Translations under genes and position numbers: made by a program
Part shown: piece by piece, positions 1-11,153 of the stretch
How positions within the stretch are numbered: the stretch's first letter is position 1
How the letters are laid out: every line of letters begins with the position of its first letter
The notes under the pieces: model-generated
Database searches by the model: none
What the model was told of the DNA's origin: nothing
What the model saw: the letters and a program-made list of their open reading frames with translations, nothing else
From: Verrucomicrobiales bacterium
GTDB lineage: Bacteria > Verrucomicrobiota > Verrucomicrobiia > Verrucomicrobiales > DEV007
Assembly (NCBI GenBank): GCA_016795505.1
Contig: JAEUHH010000016.1
Location: forward strand, 53,008-117,007
Length of the DNA stretch: 64,000 nt
Direction: 5' to 3'

Positions 1-1297
1 GGATTGCCGAATAGTCCTCGATGATCTCGCGGTAGAAGTCGACAATCGCGATGCCTCCCCAGGGCGTGTGGGTGAGGTTCATGGGATGGAACCACGCGTC
101 GCGGGAAGGGAGAAACTCACGCGCTTCCTCCCCTTTCGGCCGTTTCAGGCGGAGCCGGGTGCCCTCGCGAACGATCTCGGCGCGGTGAATCAGGTTCTGT
201 GCCGGCTCGCAGACGAGGTAGTGCCCGTGCAACCCCGGCAGGACCCGGTCGCGGTAGACGAGAGGGCCGCAGGCAGACGTGAAGTAGCCTGATGCGGCGG
301 CATCAGACAGGCTGATCTTCCGGTAAAAGGCGAAATACTCGGCATGCTGCTCCCGCTTGATCCGCCACGGATGGGTCGGGGCGATGGGATGGACGCGGGT
401 GTCGTCTCCCGCGATGCCATCGAGCACCGGAGCCGGTGCATCGGGATTGCGCGCGAGATAACGCCAGGCGATGGGCGTGACGAAAAGACCGGGATGGGTG
501 GTGGTGGTGACGAAGCGGTCGCCGCCCTCGGTGAACGCCATGCCAAAGGTCTTCGTACTGCCGCTGACCGGCTCGATGGCCGACCCATCGGCGCGGATGC
601 GGAAATCGGTGGCGGGCAGGCTGACTGGTGTCTTTAACCGCGGACCGGTGATGGTGCCTCCCTGCCAGCCGCGTCCGAAATATATCCACCCGTCGTCGCC
701 CCAGGTCGGGGCGTTGATCCCCCGCTCCAACGCGCCGGTGCCAAAGCCAGTGAAGAGCGTCTCGCACACATCGGGCCGGTCGTCGCCATCGGTGTCTTTG
801 AGAAACACAATGTCCGGCGCACAGGCCACGATGATGCCCCCATTTCCCGGAGCGATGCCGTAGGCGGGCGGCAGGCCCTCGTCCCAGATGATCGCGTCGT
901 CCATCGTGCCGTCCCCGTCGGTGTCACGCAACAACTTCACCGTGCCATGGGTCTCGGCTTCGGCTTTTCGTTTGGCCTCATCGCTGGCCTGAATGCGCCG
1001 GACTTCGAGATCGAGCCGGCCGGTGCGGTTCAACGCTTCGATGTCGTGATGGCCCTCGACATTGTAGCCATGCAGTTCACAGACAAAGAGCCGCCCACGC
1101 TCGTCCCAACAGAGGCCCGACGGCTCCCGGATGAGCGGCTCGCTGGCGAGCAGCCTGACCGCCATGCCCTCCGGCACCCGCATGGCCAACGCACTGTCTG
1201 TCGGCGACATTGGCTTCGGCGCGTCGTCCGGCTTGGGGATCTCGGCCTGTCCCGTGGCCAGGAGGAGGGCGCCGATCAGGATGATGGAGAGTCTCAT
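1..1297 (-). CDS. PVC-type membrane-bound dehydrogenase (beta-propeller) protein, truncated by window edge
   Basis: About 432 codons are visible, reading off the left edge without a stop. The start ATG at 1297 opens a clear signal peptide (MRLSIILIGALLLATGQA), so the protein is exported. The body is a propeller of the putative membrane-bound dehydrogenase family (TIGR02604/DUF7133 type): an LCWDERGRLFVCEL blade signature and two aspartate-rich loops, RDTDGDGTMDD and KDTDGDDRPDV, typical of these proteins. The last visible residues, VDFYREIIEDYSAI, match the usual end of the propeller. By analogy with the homologue at 11154-14585, HEAT repeats and a CxxCH cytochrome domain would be expected to the left, but they are not in view. 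Substrate unknown. Confidence 0.85.
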   Translation of the reverse strand, partial: MRLSIILIGALLLATGQAEIPKPDDAPKPMSPTDSALAMRVPEGMAVRLLASEPLIREPSGLCWDERGRLFVCELHGYNVEGHHDIEALNRTGRLDLEVRRIQASDEAKRKAEAETHGTVKLLRDTDGDGTMDDAIIWDEGLPPAYGIAPGNGGIIVACAPDIVFLKDTDGDDRPDVCETLFTGFGTGALERGINAPTWGDDGWIYFGRGWQGGTITGPRLKTPVSLPATDFRIRADGSAIEPVSGSTKTFGMAFTEGGDRFVTTTTHPGLFVTPIAWRYLARNPDAPAPVLDGIAGDDTRVHPIAPTHPWRIKREQHAEYFAFYRKISLSDAAASGYFTSACGPLVYRDRVLPGLHGHYLVCEPAQNLIHRAEIVREGTRLRLKRPKGEEAREFLPSRDAWFHPMNLTHTPWGGIAIVDFYREIIEDYSAI

Positions 1298-1480
1298 AGC
1301 AATGACGGAGACACGGCTGAAGCCGCGCGTTCGCTCCCTACCTTGTATCCTGACAGCGCCGCAGCATCACTCCCGCAATTGCGGCTTGGGGCACTTCACT
1401 GCCGGATATCTGACGGATTCGTTGCATGACGGTGCCTGCGGAAGGGCGGCGAGTTGTTTAAGAGTCCTTTACCGATCGCC

Positions 1481-2652
<1,172 letters not shown>

Positions 2653-2656
<4 letters not shown>

Positions 2657-3276
2657 GCGACTCCATCGAAGCGGACGCTCCACTGGCGGCTTACTACCGC
2701 TGGCACGCCGGAATCTACGACCTGACGCGGTGGGCCTTTCTCTTCGGCCGCCGCGATCTGATCCGGGTGGTCTCTGAACGCCTCCCGGCCCCCCGAAAAG
2801 TGCTGGAGATCGGCTGCGGCACGGGCAGCAACCTTGTCTCGCTGGCCAGGGCCTTTCCCCGAGCGGAGATCGTCGGCATCGACCTGTCCCGCGACATGCT
2901 CGATCGGGCGCGGGTGAAGACCGCCCCATTCGGGTGCCGCATCAGCCTGAGGCACCAGGCCTACCTGGGGCCAATCCGCGGCGACGACCCGGGCTTCGAC
3001 CTGATCGTGTGCAGCTACTCGCTGTCGATGATCAATCCCGGTTTCGAGACGGTTCTGGCGGCCTGCCGGGAGGATCTCAGCCGCGACGGTTCCATCGCCG
3101 TGGTCGATTTTCATGAATCGCGCTGGCGCTGGTTCCGCCGCTGGATGGGTGTGAATCATGTCCGCATGGACGGGCAAATCCTGCGTGAGCTGCGCTCCCA
3201 TTTTGAGCCCGTCGTTTGCCGGGTGCACCACGGCTACGGCGACCTGTGGCGCTATCTCGTGTTCGTCGGCCGGTAA
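2653..3276 (+). CDS. btaB: BtaB-like SAM-dependent N-methyltransferase
   Basis: A 207-residue class I methyltransferase with motif I VLEIGCGTG (residues 50-58) and acidic motif II IVGIDLS (73-79). BtaB methylates diacylglycerylhomoserine three times to give the betaine lipid DGTS. The N-terminal YYRWHAGIYDLTRWAFLFGR segment is characteristic of BtaB and related phospholipid N-methyltransferases. The start codon overlaps the btaA stop, and this adjacency is the main reason to prefer BtaB over a generic methyltransferase. A phosphatidylethanolamine methyltransferase role cannot be excluded from sequence alone. Confidence 0.85.
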
Positions 3277-3294
3277 AGCCGGCCAGCCGATGGC

Positions 3295-4764
3295 TCAGGC
3301 GAGAATCTCGCGGATCACGTGTCCCTCCACGTTGGTCAGACGGCGTGAAATGCCGTTGTGCTCGTAGGTCAGCCGCTCGTGATCGAGCCCGAGCAGATGG
3401 AGAATGGTGGCATTGAAATCGTAAAGCGGATGGATGTCCTTCACGGCCCGCTGGCCCAGCGGATCCGTCTCGCCGTGGCTCACGCCGGCTCTGACACCAG
3501 CTCCGGTCATCCAGCAGGTGAAGCCGTCCGGATTGTGGTCGCGGCCTTTCGCTCCCTTCTGGAAAAAGGGCATCCGTCCGAACTCCGTACACCACACCAC
3601 CAGGGTGTCGTCGAGCAACCCGCGCTGCCGGAGATCCCGGATCAGCGCTGCGGCCGGCTGATCGAGGATGGCGGCATGGACGTCGTATTGCTCTTTCAGC
3701 GCGTTATGGCCATCCCAATTCAACTTCCCTCCACTGGCATAAGCACCATTGAAAAGCTGCACAAAGCGCACTCCCCGCTCGATGAGTCGCCGGGCGAGGA
3801 TGCAATTTTTCGCAAAGGCCGCCTTGTCTGGGTTCTGAGCATCGTCGGCACCATACATCCGGAGGATGTGGGCCGGTTCGGAGGCGAGATCGGCGATACC
3901 GGGCACACTGAGCTGCATGCGCGCGGCCAGTTCGTAGCTGGCGATGCGGGCGGCGAGCTTGGTGTCGGCGGGATTCCGCTCCAAGTGACGGGCATTCATC
4001 CGCTGGAGGAGCCCACGGGCGGCCGCATCGGAGGCTGGAGCCACACCGGTCGCCGCGAGATGGCGCACCGGATCCTTCGAACTCATCGTGGTGCCCTGAA
4101 AAGCGGCGGGCAGGAAGCCGGGCCCCCAGTTGTTCGAGCCATTCTGCGGCACCCCACGCGGATCGGGAATGGCCACGTAGGCGGGCAGGTCGCGGCTTTC
4201 GCTGCCCAGCGCATAGGTCACCCACGATCCGAGACTGGGAAAGCCGTCGAGCACGAAGCCGGTGGAGAGAAAATTCTCCGCCGGTCCATGGGTGTTCGAC
4301 TTGCTGGTCAGGGAATGGACAAACGCGATGTCATCGGTCAGGCCGGCGAGGTGGGGAATGAGATCGCTGACCCATTTTCCCGTCTGCCCGCGCTGCTGAA
4401 AGGCATACTGCGGCCGGGCCAGATTTCCTGCCGGTCCCTGGAAAGTCACCGCCGGCCCGCCGGGAAGCGGCTTGTCGTCCCACTGGATCAACTCCGGCTT
4501 GTAGTCCCAGGTCTCCAATTGGCTCACCGCGCCGGCGCAGAAGATCACCACCACATTCTTCGCCCGCGGTGGCAGATGCGGCCGCCGCGGCGCGTAGGGA
4601 CGGGCCGGATCGATCATCGGGCGCTCCGCCGAGGCGAGCATCCCCTCCTGTCCCAGCAGGCTGGTCAATGCGACCGAGCTGAGCGCGGTGGAACTGCGGC
4701 TGAGAAACACCCGACGATCGAGCAGAGCCCGGCCTGAGTGGCTGATGTGTTCGGATTCGTTCAT
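3295..4764 (-). CDS. DUF1501 protein with twin-arginine leader
   Basis: DUF1501 proteins belong to the alkaline-phosphatase/sulfatase-like superfamily, are abundant in PVC bacteria and have no settled activity. The 489-residue product starts with a Tat-type leader ([24 protein letters not shown]), so it is probably exported folded. Typical blocks follow: [40 protein letters not shown] and the C-terminal TVEG-like end [14 protein letters not shown] 4764 was chosen over upstream in-frame starts because AGGAAAGG lies at good spacing before it. DUF1501 genes normally follow a DUF1553 gene in one operon; here a P450 gene on the other strand separates it from its apparent partner at 6064-8859. Confidence 0.9.
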   Translation of the reverse strand: MNESEHISHSGRALLDRRVFLSRSSTALSSVALTSLLGQEGMLASAERPMIDPARPYAPRRPHLPPRAKNVVVIFCAGAVSQLETWDYKPELIQWDDKPLPGGPAVTFQGPAGNLARPQYAFQQRGQTGKWVSDLIPHLAGLTDDIAFVHSLTSKSNTHGPAENFLSTGFVLDGFPSLGSWVTYALGSESRDLPAYVAIPDPRGVPQNGSNNWGPGFLPAAFQGTTMSSKDPVRHLAATGVAPASDAAARGLLQRMNARHLERNPADTKLAARIASYELAARMQLSVPGIADLASEPAHILRMYGADDAQNPDKAAFAKNCILARRLIERGVRFVQLFNGAYASGGKLNWDGHNALKEQYDVHAAILDQPAAALIRDLRQRGLLDDTLVVWCTEFGRMPFFQKGAKGRDHNPDGFTCWMTGAGVRAGVSHGETDPLGQRAVKDIHPLYDFNATILHLLGLDHERLTYEHNGISRRLTNVEGHVIREILA

Positions 4765-4899
4765 GCGAAGGGCCTTTCCTCCTATCTCCCGTTTGATCCG
4801 GGATTTTACGCAAAAACGCCCCAACCAACCACGCCGCGATCAGGCAAAGTCCGTCTGCGGTCGTTTGCAATCGCCTCCGGCCCGCCTAGAATCGGGACC

Positions 4900-6051
4900 A
4901 TGCCCCCCGCGAGCGACCCATCTGATCCCTTCCGCGAGGCACGCCGCGATGCCGGCGTGCTTCAGTGCCCCTTCCATGGCGAGACCATCACCATGCTGCT
5001 GCGCCATGAGGACGTGCGTTCCGCGGCCAAGGACTGGCAGACCTACAGCTCAGACGCCCCGTTCCGCGTGCCGATTCCCTCGGAGGAAGACGTGCGCTCG
5101 ATGCGACAACTGCCCATCGAGACTGATCCACCCGAGCACACCGACTACCGCGCCATCGTCGAGCCCATTTTCCAACGGGCCAAGGATCCCGACATGATCG
5201 CCCGGGTCGAGACCCTGCTCGGCGGCCTGCTCGACGCGTCGCTGGCCCGGGAATCGGTGGAACTGGTCAATGACTTCGCCCTGCCGGCCCAATCACGGGC
5301 GCTCACCTATCTGCTGAACGTGCCCGAGACCGAGGCCGACACCTGGATCGGCTGGGGCATTCATGTGTTCAAAGTCACCGGCGGAGCGTTCAAAAAGGGC
5401 ACCGTGCTGGAGGAATACCTGTCCGCTCAATTCGACCGCGCCGAGGCCCATCCCGGCGAAGACCTATTCAGCGCCCTCACCCAGGCCACCTATCGCGGCC
5501 GCCCCCTGACCCGAGAGGAGGCCATGGGCTTCGCCAATCTCGCCTTTGCCGGCGGCCGGGACACCATCATCTTTACCATCGTCTGCGCGCTGGCGTATCT
5601 CGCCGAGCATCCCGAGGCGTTGGAGTTCCTCCGCGAGGACCCGAAACGCATCACGCTGGCGAGCGAGGAGTTCTTCCGCGTGTTCATGCCGCTAACCCAG
5701 ATTGGCCGGGTCTGTCCCGCCGATACCGAGGTCCACGGCGTCACGGTCAAAGCCGGCGACCGGATCGGTCTCTGCTGGGCTTCTGCCAATTTCGACGAAG
5801 CCGCCTTCGACCGCCCCGAGGAGGTGCGCCTCGACCGCAAACCGAATCCCCACCTGTCCTTCGGCTTCGGCACCCACCTCTGCCTCGGGGCACCGCATGC
5901 GCGGCTCATCCTGCGCACCCTGCTCCGGCTCTGCTGCGAGCGGGTGGCCCGCATCGAGATCCTCGAAGCCGTCGAGCGGGTCGAGCACGAGGCGGTCTTC
6001 GACCGCGCGCTGGGCTTTGAGCGACTCCAGGTGCGGTTCATCCCCCTCTGA
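4900..6051 (+). CDS. cytochrome P450
   Basis: A soluble bacterial P450 of 383 residues. Key elements in order: substrate-side ETDPPEHTDYR near residue 74, the I-helix oxygen-binding FAGGRDT, the K-helix ExxR (EFFR), and the heme-thiolate loop FGFGTHLCLGAP with Cys328 as axial ligand. No ferredoxin or reductase gene is nearby, so the electron donor is unknown, and no biosynthetic partners mark a substrate. The ORF is open upstream to 4738, but the N-terminus of the family fits ATG 4900. It is divergent from the DUF1501 gene (135 bp apart) and ends 12 bp from the convergent DUF1553 gene. Confidence 0.9.
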   Translation: MPPASDPSDPFREARRDAGVLQCPFHGETITMLLRHEDVRSAAKDWQTYSSDAPFRVPIPSEEDVRSMRQLPIETDPPEHTDYRAIVEPIFQRAKDPDMIARVETLLGGLLDASLARESVELVNDFALPAQSRALTYLLNVPETEADTWIGWGIHVFKVTGGAFKKGTVLEEYLSAQFDRAEAHPGEDLFSALTQATYRGRPLTREEAMGFANLAFAGGRDTIIFTIVCALAYLAEHPEALEFLREDPKRITLASEEFFRVFMPLTQIGRVCPADTEVHGVTVKAGDRIGLCWASANFDEAAFDRPEEVRLDRKPNPHLSFGFGTHLCLGAPHARLILRTLLRLCCERVARIEILEAVERVEHEAVFDRALGFERLQVRFIPL

Positions 6052-6063
6052 GTCTCCTCCCCG

Positions 6064-8859
6064 TCACGGGACAAAGAGAAACTCGTTCGCATTGAACAGC
6101 GCCCGGCACAGCGGCACCAATCCGTGCTCGCTCACGGCCGATGCGGCGTCGCCCAGCTCTTCCGTCACCGGATCGCGCCCCAGCGCCAGTCGGTAGGCGC
6201 CGCGAACCTGCGCCTCCACCCCATCGCCCGCCTCGCGGCGCACCCGCTCAGCAAAGGCTGCCGCCTGGTCGAGGGTAAAGCGGCTGTTGAACAGGTTCAG
6301 CGCCTGGATCGGCGTGGTTGACGCGCGCCGGATGGCCGTGCTCTGGCCGGCATCGGGACAGTCAAAGGCCCCAAAGACGGCCTCGCTCTCACGGCGGACC
6401 TTGTGGGCATAGATCAGGCGCCTTTCATTGACCGGCGAATGGGTCTCGACCGGCTTGAAGCCGCTCAGGCCGCCCCGTTTGTCGAACAGATCGAAGCCAC
6501 GGCCATACATTGCCAGATTGAGCCGTCCACTCACGGCGAGCATAGCATCGCGGATCGCCTCCGCCTCGAGGCGGCGTCCGGGATAGCGCCACAGCAGCCT
6601 CGCTTCGGCATCGATTCCGAGGGCGTGCTGGTTTTCCGCCGTGATGGCAGAGGATTGCCGGTAGGTGCCGCTGAGCACGATGAGACGGTGCAGGTGCTTC
6701 ACGCTCCAGCCCGATCGGATGAACTCCGCCGCCAGCCAGTCGAACAACTCCGGATGCGACGGCGCCATCCCGCCCCGCCCGAAGTCGCTGGGCGTCTCCA
6801 CCAGCCCCTCGCCGAAGTGCCCCTGCCAGATCCGGTTCACCATCACGCGGGCGGTCAGCGGATTCTCCGGACTCGCAATCCAGTCCGCCAGCACGCGGCG
6901 GCGCTCCTGCTCCGCCGTCTCGGGCGGGAGGCTCAGGTTTCCCAGCGCGCTCAGCACCGCCGGAGCCACCGCATCGCCGGGCTGCTCGGGATCGCCGCGA
7001 TTGAGCAGACGGATGTCGTCGGGCTCGCGAAATTTGCCGGCAAAGGCCAGTTGTCCCGTCTCCGCCTCGCGCAGCCGCCGCTCCAGCGTGCCCTTTTCGG
7101 CCAGCAAGGCCCTGGCTTGAGCCGCTTCATCGGCCGGCAGACCGGCGTCGGAAAACACGGGATCGATCGGCGCGCCAGCGACATAGGGCCGCCGGTCGGT
7201 CGAGTCGGCCACCAGTAGCCAGCCATCACCGGAGTCCACCTCGATCCGGTATTCGGTCGCGAGGCGGTCATCAAACCGGCCCTCGCGATCCCGGCTCCAC
7301 AGCACCCGCTCGATTTCCTCCTCGGCGGCAAAAGTCACCTCGACCCAGCCCCGTCCCATCTCGTTGGACATCCAACTGCTGCTGTTCCCGTGGCGTCCGT
7401 CGTTGATGAAGGAAGGATCATGACGATTGGGCACCCGCTTGTCCCCCGAGGTCACCACGCTCACGCCCGGAGTGGCTCGCGCCACGTTTCGGCCGGCCCG
7501 GTTGAAAACCTCCAACTCATCGATGCACGGCTCCAGCCCGTTGGTGGCCAGCACAGTGAAACGCAGTTTCCGGGCTCGCACCGGGGCAAAGCGATCGGTC
7601 GTCAATTGCCAGTGCACCGTCGGCCGCGGCGGACGGCCCTCCGCTACTCCCCCGCCGGGCCGGGCCAGCGGCACCAGGCGACCCAGTTGTTGCTCGATGG
7701 CGGCGATTTTCTCTTTCAACGGCGCGATTTCCCGTCGCTTTGCCACCGCCTCAGGCGTGTTCATCGGCCGATCGGCGTATTCCACTCCAGCCACAAAGGC
7801 CTGCATCGCATAATAATCCCGCGACGTGATCGGGTCGAACTTGTGATCGTGACACCGCGCGCAGCCAACGCTCAGGCCCAGAAAAGTCTGCCCGATGTTC
7901 ATCACGATCTCGTCAATCGAATCCTGACGCGCCAGCCGCATCGATGGCGCGTCCTTGCCGATCTGACCGGGCAGCAGCACCGACGCCGTGACCAGAAAGC
8001 CGGTCGCCGCGTCCTCGCCCAGAGCATCGCCCACGATCTGCTCGCGGATGAAACGATCGTAGGGCGTGTCCTCATTGAAAGCCCGGATCACATAATCCCG
8101 GTAAGGCCAGGCGTTGGGCCGCTCCGTGTTCACCTCGAAGCCATGCGTGTCCGCGTAGCGCACCACATCCAGCCAATGCTGCGCCCAACGCTCGCCATGG
8201 CGCGGCGAGGCCAGCAGGCGGTCCACCACGGCGGCCGGATCACGCTCGGACAAAAAGTCCGCCACCTCCTCCGGCGTCGGCGGCAGACCAGTCAGGTCAA
8301 ACGTCACCCGCCGCAGCCAGTCCGCCGGTTCCGCCTCGGGCGAACGCCTCAATCCGGCCTGGGCGAGTCGGGCATCAATGTAGGCATCGATCGCCGACCC
8401 ACCCTCTTCCGATGGCACCGGCGACCGGGATAGCGGCCGGAAACTCCAGTGATCCGTGCGGTCCTCGAGTTGCGCCAAATCCACGCCGTCCGGCCACACC
8501 GCCCCCTCATTGACCCAGCGGGTCAGCGTGGCGATTTCCTCCGCCGACAGACGACCCTCCGGAGGCATCCGCTCATCCTCATCGTCCGTGGTAAGAAAGC
8601 GGATCAGCGGACTCTCCGCCGCCCGCCCCGGCACGATGTCCGGCCCGTGATTATCCCCGCCCCGCAGCGCCGCCGCCTTCACATCGAGCCTCAGCCCCGA
8701 CTTCTGCTTCGCCTCCCCGTGGCACTCGTAGCAGTGCTTCTCGAAGATCGGCCTCACCTCGCGGACAAAGTCCACCGCAGCCGTCGCGCGCGTCTCCGCA
8801 CCCGTCGCCGGAGCGATCCCACCAAGCAGGACCAGATTGAGGAAAAAGGAAGGCTTCAT
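6064..8859 (-). CDS. PSCyt1-DUF1549-DUF1553 protein with discoidin-like domain
   Basis: A 931-residue exported protein: signal peptide (about residues 1-21), a planctomycete-type cytochrome c domain with one heme site C43-YE-C46-H47, DUF1549, then an inserted F5/8 type C (discoidin-like) sandwich ([12 protein letters not shown] ... CIDELEVFN ... GWVEVTFAA), and DUF1553 at the C-terminus ending NANEFLFVP. These proteins are thought to act in redox or polysaccharide processing at the cell surface, but no reaction is proven. The start ATG overlaps the stop of the FecR-LamG gene upstream (ATGA), making it the third gene of a sigma factor-led operon. Confidence 0.92.
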   Translation of the reverse strand: MKPSFFLNLVLLGGIAPATGAETRATAAVDFVREVRPIFEKHCYECHGEAKQKSGLRLDVKAAALRGGDNHGPDIVPGRAAESPLIRFLTTDDEDERMPPEGRLSAEEIATLTRWVNEGAVWPDGVDLAQLEDRTDHWSFRPLSRSPVPSEEGGSAIDAYIDARLAQAGLRRSPEAEPADWLRRVTFDLTGLPPTPEEVADFLSERDPAAVVDRLLASPRHGERWAQHWLDVVRYADTHGFEVNTERPNAWPYRDYVIRAFNEDTPYDRFIREQIVGDALGEDAATGFLVTASVLLPGQIGKDAPSMRLARQDSIDEIVMNIGQTFLGLSVGCARCHDHKFDPITSRDYYAMQAFVAGVEYADRPMNTPEAVAKRREIAPLKEKIAAIEQQLGRLVPLARPGGGVAEGRPPRPTVHWQLTTDRFAPVRARKLRFTVLATNGLEPCIDELEVFNRAGRNVARATPGVSVVTSGDKRVPNRHDPSFINDGRHGNSSSWMSNEMGRGWVEVTFAAEEEIERVLWSRDREGRFDDRLATEYRIEVDSGDGWLLVADSTDRRPYVAGAPIDPVFSDAGLPADEAAQARALLAEKGTLERRLREAETGQLAFAGKFREPDDIRLLNRGDPEQPGDAVAPAVLSALGNLSLPPETAEQERRRVLADWIASPENPLTARVMVNRIWQGHFGEGLVETPSDFGRGGMAPSHPELFDWLAAEFIRSGWSVKHLHRLIVLSGTYRQSSAITAENQHALGIDAEARLLWRYPGRRLEAEAIRDAMLAVSGRLNLAMYGRGFDLFDKRGGLSGFKPVETHSPVNERRLIYAHKVRRESEAVFGAFDCPDAGQSTAIRRASTTPIQALNLFNSRFTLDQAAAFAERVRREAGDGVEAQVRGAYRLALGRDPVTEELGDAASAVSEHGLVPLCRALFNANEFLFVP

Positions 8860-10322
8860 CGATAAGGATTGCCGGCTTCAAAAAGCGCCCGGATTTCCCG
8901 GTCGTCCATGGCGCGACCGAGGAGCATCAGTTCATCCACCCGCCCACTGAGCCGGCGGTCCTGCCGGTCCCAATTTCCGATTCGTGCCGCCCCGAGTCGC
9001 GCCGGATGCGCGAGGGCCTGTCGCGTCTCGCTGTCGAGCCGACCGTTGAGATAAAACCGCACCATCCCCGCCGGCGCGTCATAGACCGTCACCAGGTGGA
9101 CCCAGCGACCCTGCTCCGGCAGGACCGAAGTCCGGGAGTCCGGAAACCCATCCGCCTCCACCGCTCCCGGAGCCAACGTGTTCCCCCGCAGAGCCAGGCG
9201 CATCGTGTTCAACCGCGTGACCATCCAATGGACCTGTCCCTTCCGGTCCTCGCTCCAGCCGTCCGTGTGAAGCAGCGACTGAAACGGCGCGCCCAGACGA
9301 TCCAGCCGCACCCAGGCTGCCAGCGTCAACTGAGGCCATTCGCGATCCCCCCCCGCATCCAGTTTCAAATGATCGCCCTCATTCACGAATTCAGGCGCCC
9401 GTGATCCAGGCCAGCGCCCCTGCACCAGCCGAAACGTGCCGGGCAGTTGCTCGTCCGACTCGAAATCGTGCAACGCGATCAGGTCCGGATCCCGGCGCAA
9501 CTGCTCCATCGCCGCCTCCGCCTTCGATCGCTGCCCCGCGACCAAGCCCGCCTGCAAGCCCCCGATTTCGTCCAACTGGATAAACGCCGCTGAACGCAAG
9601 TCGCGCGAGACATTCACACCCCGCTCCAGCGTCACCGCCTGCCCGTCACGCACACTCTGCCTGGTGGGGCTCCCCGATGCTTTGGCGACCACCTCACCCT
9701 CAAAAACATGCACCTCCGTCGCCCCACCGCCCATCACATCCACACCGAACCGCGTGCCGAGATCCACCGCGTCTCCCGATGGCGTCACGACCGTGAATCC
9801 CTTGGCTGACGGAGGCACCTCGGCCGCCAGACGCCCCCGGGTTAGCCGCAGGCGTTGCGCGGAGACGAAGGAAAACTCCGCCGGAGCCTCGATCACGATC
9901 CGCGCCCCCCGCGTCGTGACCAAGGCCACCGATCCGGCCTCAATCTCGTACCTCCCACCGCGCAGCACCGCGCCATCCGACAGCCCGTTCGTTCCCGCCG
10001 CCCTTTCCACCGTTGCATAGCTCCGGTCGCCTCCCGGCCACCAGCCGGCGCCCACCGCGAACACAATGCCGGCCGCCGCCGCGCCCACCCAGCGCAGGGG
10101 CATCGACCGCATCCGCCCCGATTTCGACCCTCCCGCCGCCGGCATCTCCACCGGGCAGCCTGCCGCCAGATCTCCCAGCGCCGAATCGACGTTCAGCAGT
10201 TCAGAGAATACCCGGCGCGCCCCGGCATCAGCCAGGAGCCTCTCATTGAGATCCCGGAGTTGCTCCGCGTCGATCGTTCCATCCAGATAGGCATGGATGA
10301 GCGTTTCCCAGTCCGATTTCAT
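8856..10322 (-). CDS. FecR-domain membrane protein with C-terminal LamG domain
   Basis: The 488-residue product has a cytoplasmic N-terminus (about 85 residues) rich in helices, one membrane segment ([18 protein letters not shown]), a FecR domain outside ([19 protein letters not shown] through [11 protein letters not shown]) and a concanavalin-like LamG domain ([13 protein letters not shown] ... [11 protein letters not shown] ... [13 protein letters not shown]). FecR proteins relay an outside signal to an ECF sigma factor. Both ends overlap neighbours by ATGA: the sigma gene before it and the DUF1553 gene after it. The LamG domain suggests it senses a sugar or a surface ligand; that part is inference. 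Confidence 0.9.
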   Translation of the reverse strand: MKSDWETLIHAYLDGTIDAEQLRDLNERLLADAGARRVFSELLNVDSALGDLAAGCPVEMPAAGGSKSGRMRSMPLRWVGAAAAGIVFAVGAGWWPGGDRSYATVERAAGTNGLSDGAVLRGGRYEIEAGSVALVTTRGARIVIEAPAEFSFVSAQRLRLTRGRLAAEVPPSAKGFTVVTPSGDAVDLGTRFGVDVMGGGATEVHVFEGEVVAKASGSPTRQSVRDGQAVTLERGVNVSRDLRSAAFIQLDEIGGLQAGLVAGQRSKAEAAMEQLRRDPDLIALHDFESDEQLPGTFRLVQGRWPGSRAPEFVNEGDHLKLDAGGDREWPQLTLAAWVRLDRLGAPFQSLLHTDGWSEDRKGQVHWMVTRLNTMRLALRGNTLAPGAVEADGFPDSRTSVLPEQGRWVHLVTVYDAPAGMVRFYLNGRLDSETRQALAHPARLGAARIGNWDRQDRRLSGRVDELMLLGRAMDDREIRALFEAGNPYR

Positions 10323-10852
10323 GATACCTCCTCCCGGTTCAGGACCCGCACGATGCAATCCAGCAGCATCCGCCGCATCCGATGCAGCCATTGATAGAAA
10401 CCCTGCACCGTCCGGCCGCTCGAACCCGCCACCTCCTGGATGCGGGCGTCCGGCCGGTAGGCCCGCAGCAGCAGATCGCGCTGATCCGCCGCCACCTTGC
10501 CCATGCACTGTTCCAGAGCAGCCCTCTGGCGATCCAGCGCCGGCTCGCTCTCCGCGCCTTCCTCCGCCAGCAGCGCCACCACGCGCTCGTCCAGCACCAG
10601 CCGGTCCCGGGCCCGGTCGCGCAACCAGGCCAGCGCCTCAAACCGCGCCACCCCAAAAGCCCAGGCCCGGAAATCCCCGTCCACCCGGAACTGGTCGAAC
10701 TTCTCCCACAACACCACCGACACCTCCTGCATCACATCATCCGCATCGGTCCGGGCCGGCACCAACCGCCGCACAAATGCCCGAATCGCCGCCTCGTGGG
10801 CGGTAAACAACCGCAGAAAGCGGCGGTGATTCAGGGTTTCCTCGGGCGACAT
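10319..10852 (-). CDS. ECF sigma-70 factor (Rhodopirellula/Verrucomicrobium type)
   Basis: A 177-residue sigma factor with region 2 ([21 protein letters not shown], then [14 protein letters not shown]) and region 4 ([21 protein letters not shown] ... [30 protein letters not shown]). It heads the operon with the FecR-LamG and DUF1553 genes, and its stop overlaps the FecR start. ATG 10852 gives the proper length; the longer open frame up to 11347 has no sigma-like sequence. The FecR partner is presumably its membrane regulator. Confidence 0.93.
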   Translation of the reverse strand: MSPEETLNHRRFLRLFTAHEAAIRAFVRRLVPARTDADDVMQEVSVVLWEKFDQFRVDGDFRAWAFGVARFEALAWLRDRARDRLVLDERVVALLAEEGAESEPALDRQRAALEQCMGKVAADQRDLLLRAYRPDARIQEVAGSSGRTVQGFYQWLHRMRRMLLDCIVRVLNREEVS

Positions 10853-11153
10853 GACAGCGGGTCTCTCATCACTCTCTCCACCGAAGCACACGATTTTACG
10901 AATTCCTTTCGCCGGGACGCCTCCCGACCCGACCCGCCTTTCGAAACAAAGCCAGACGAGCCAGTCCACGCCCCCCGTGGCTGACGCATGAAAGCCGCGA
11001 GCACTTGTGAAAAGTCTTGCGCTTCGACCCGATCCCGTGCCGTCCGGATCGTCGTGATCCACGCGTTTGCCGTGCCGTTCACCCCGGCCACACCCCGGCG
11101 GCGTAGACAAAGTAGCGTTTGACCCGCCTCCGATTTCCCGGATTTTCCCCGCC
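10853..11153. other. divergent intergenic region, 301 bp
   Basis: Lies between the divergent starts of the ECF sigma operon and the 1143-residue propeller protein, so it should hold both promoters. I see no convincing -35/-10 pair, operator palindrome or RNA gene in it. An AT-richer patch at about 10880-10915 is the most promoter-like part on the minus strand. Confidence 0.4.

Noticed and set aside
4900..6051. P450-centred biosynthetic cluster
   Set aside because: Neighbours are lipid, DUF1501 and DUF1553 genes; no synthase, tailoring or redox-partner genes nearby.
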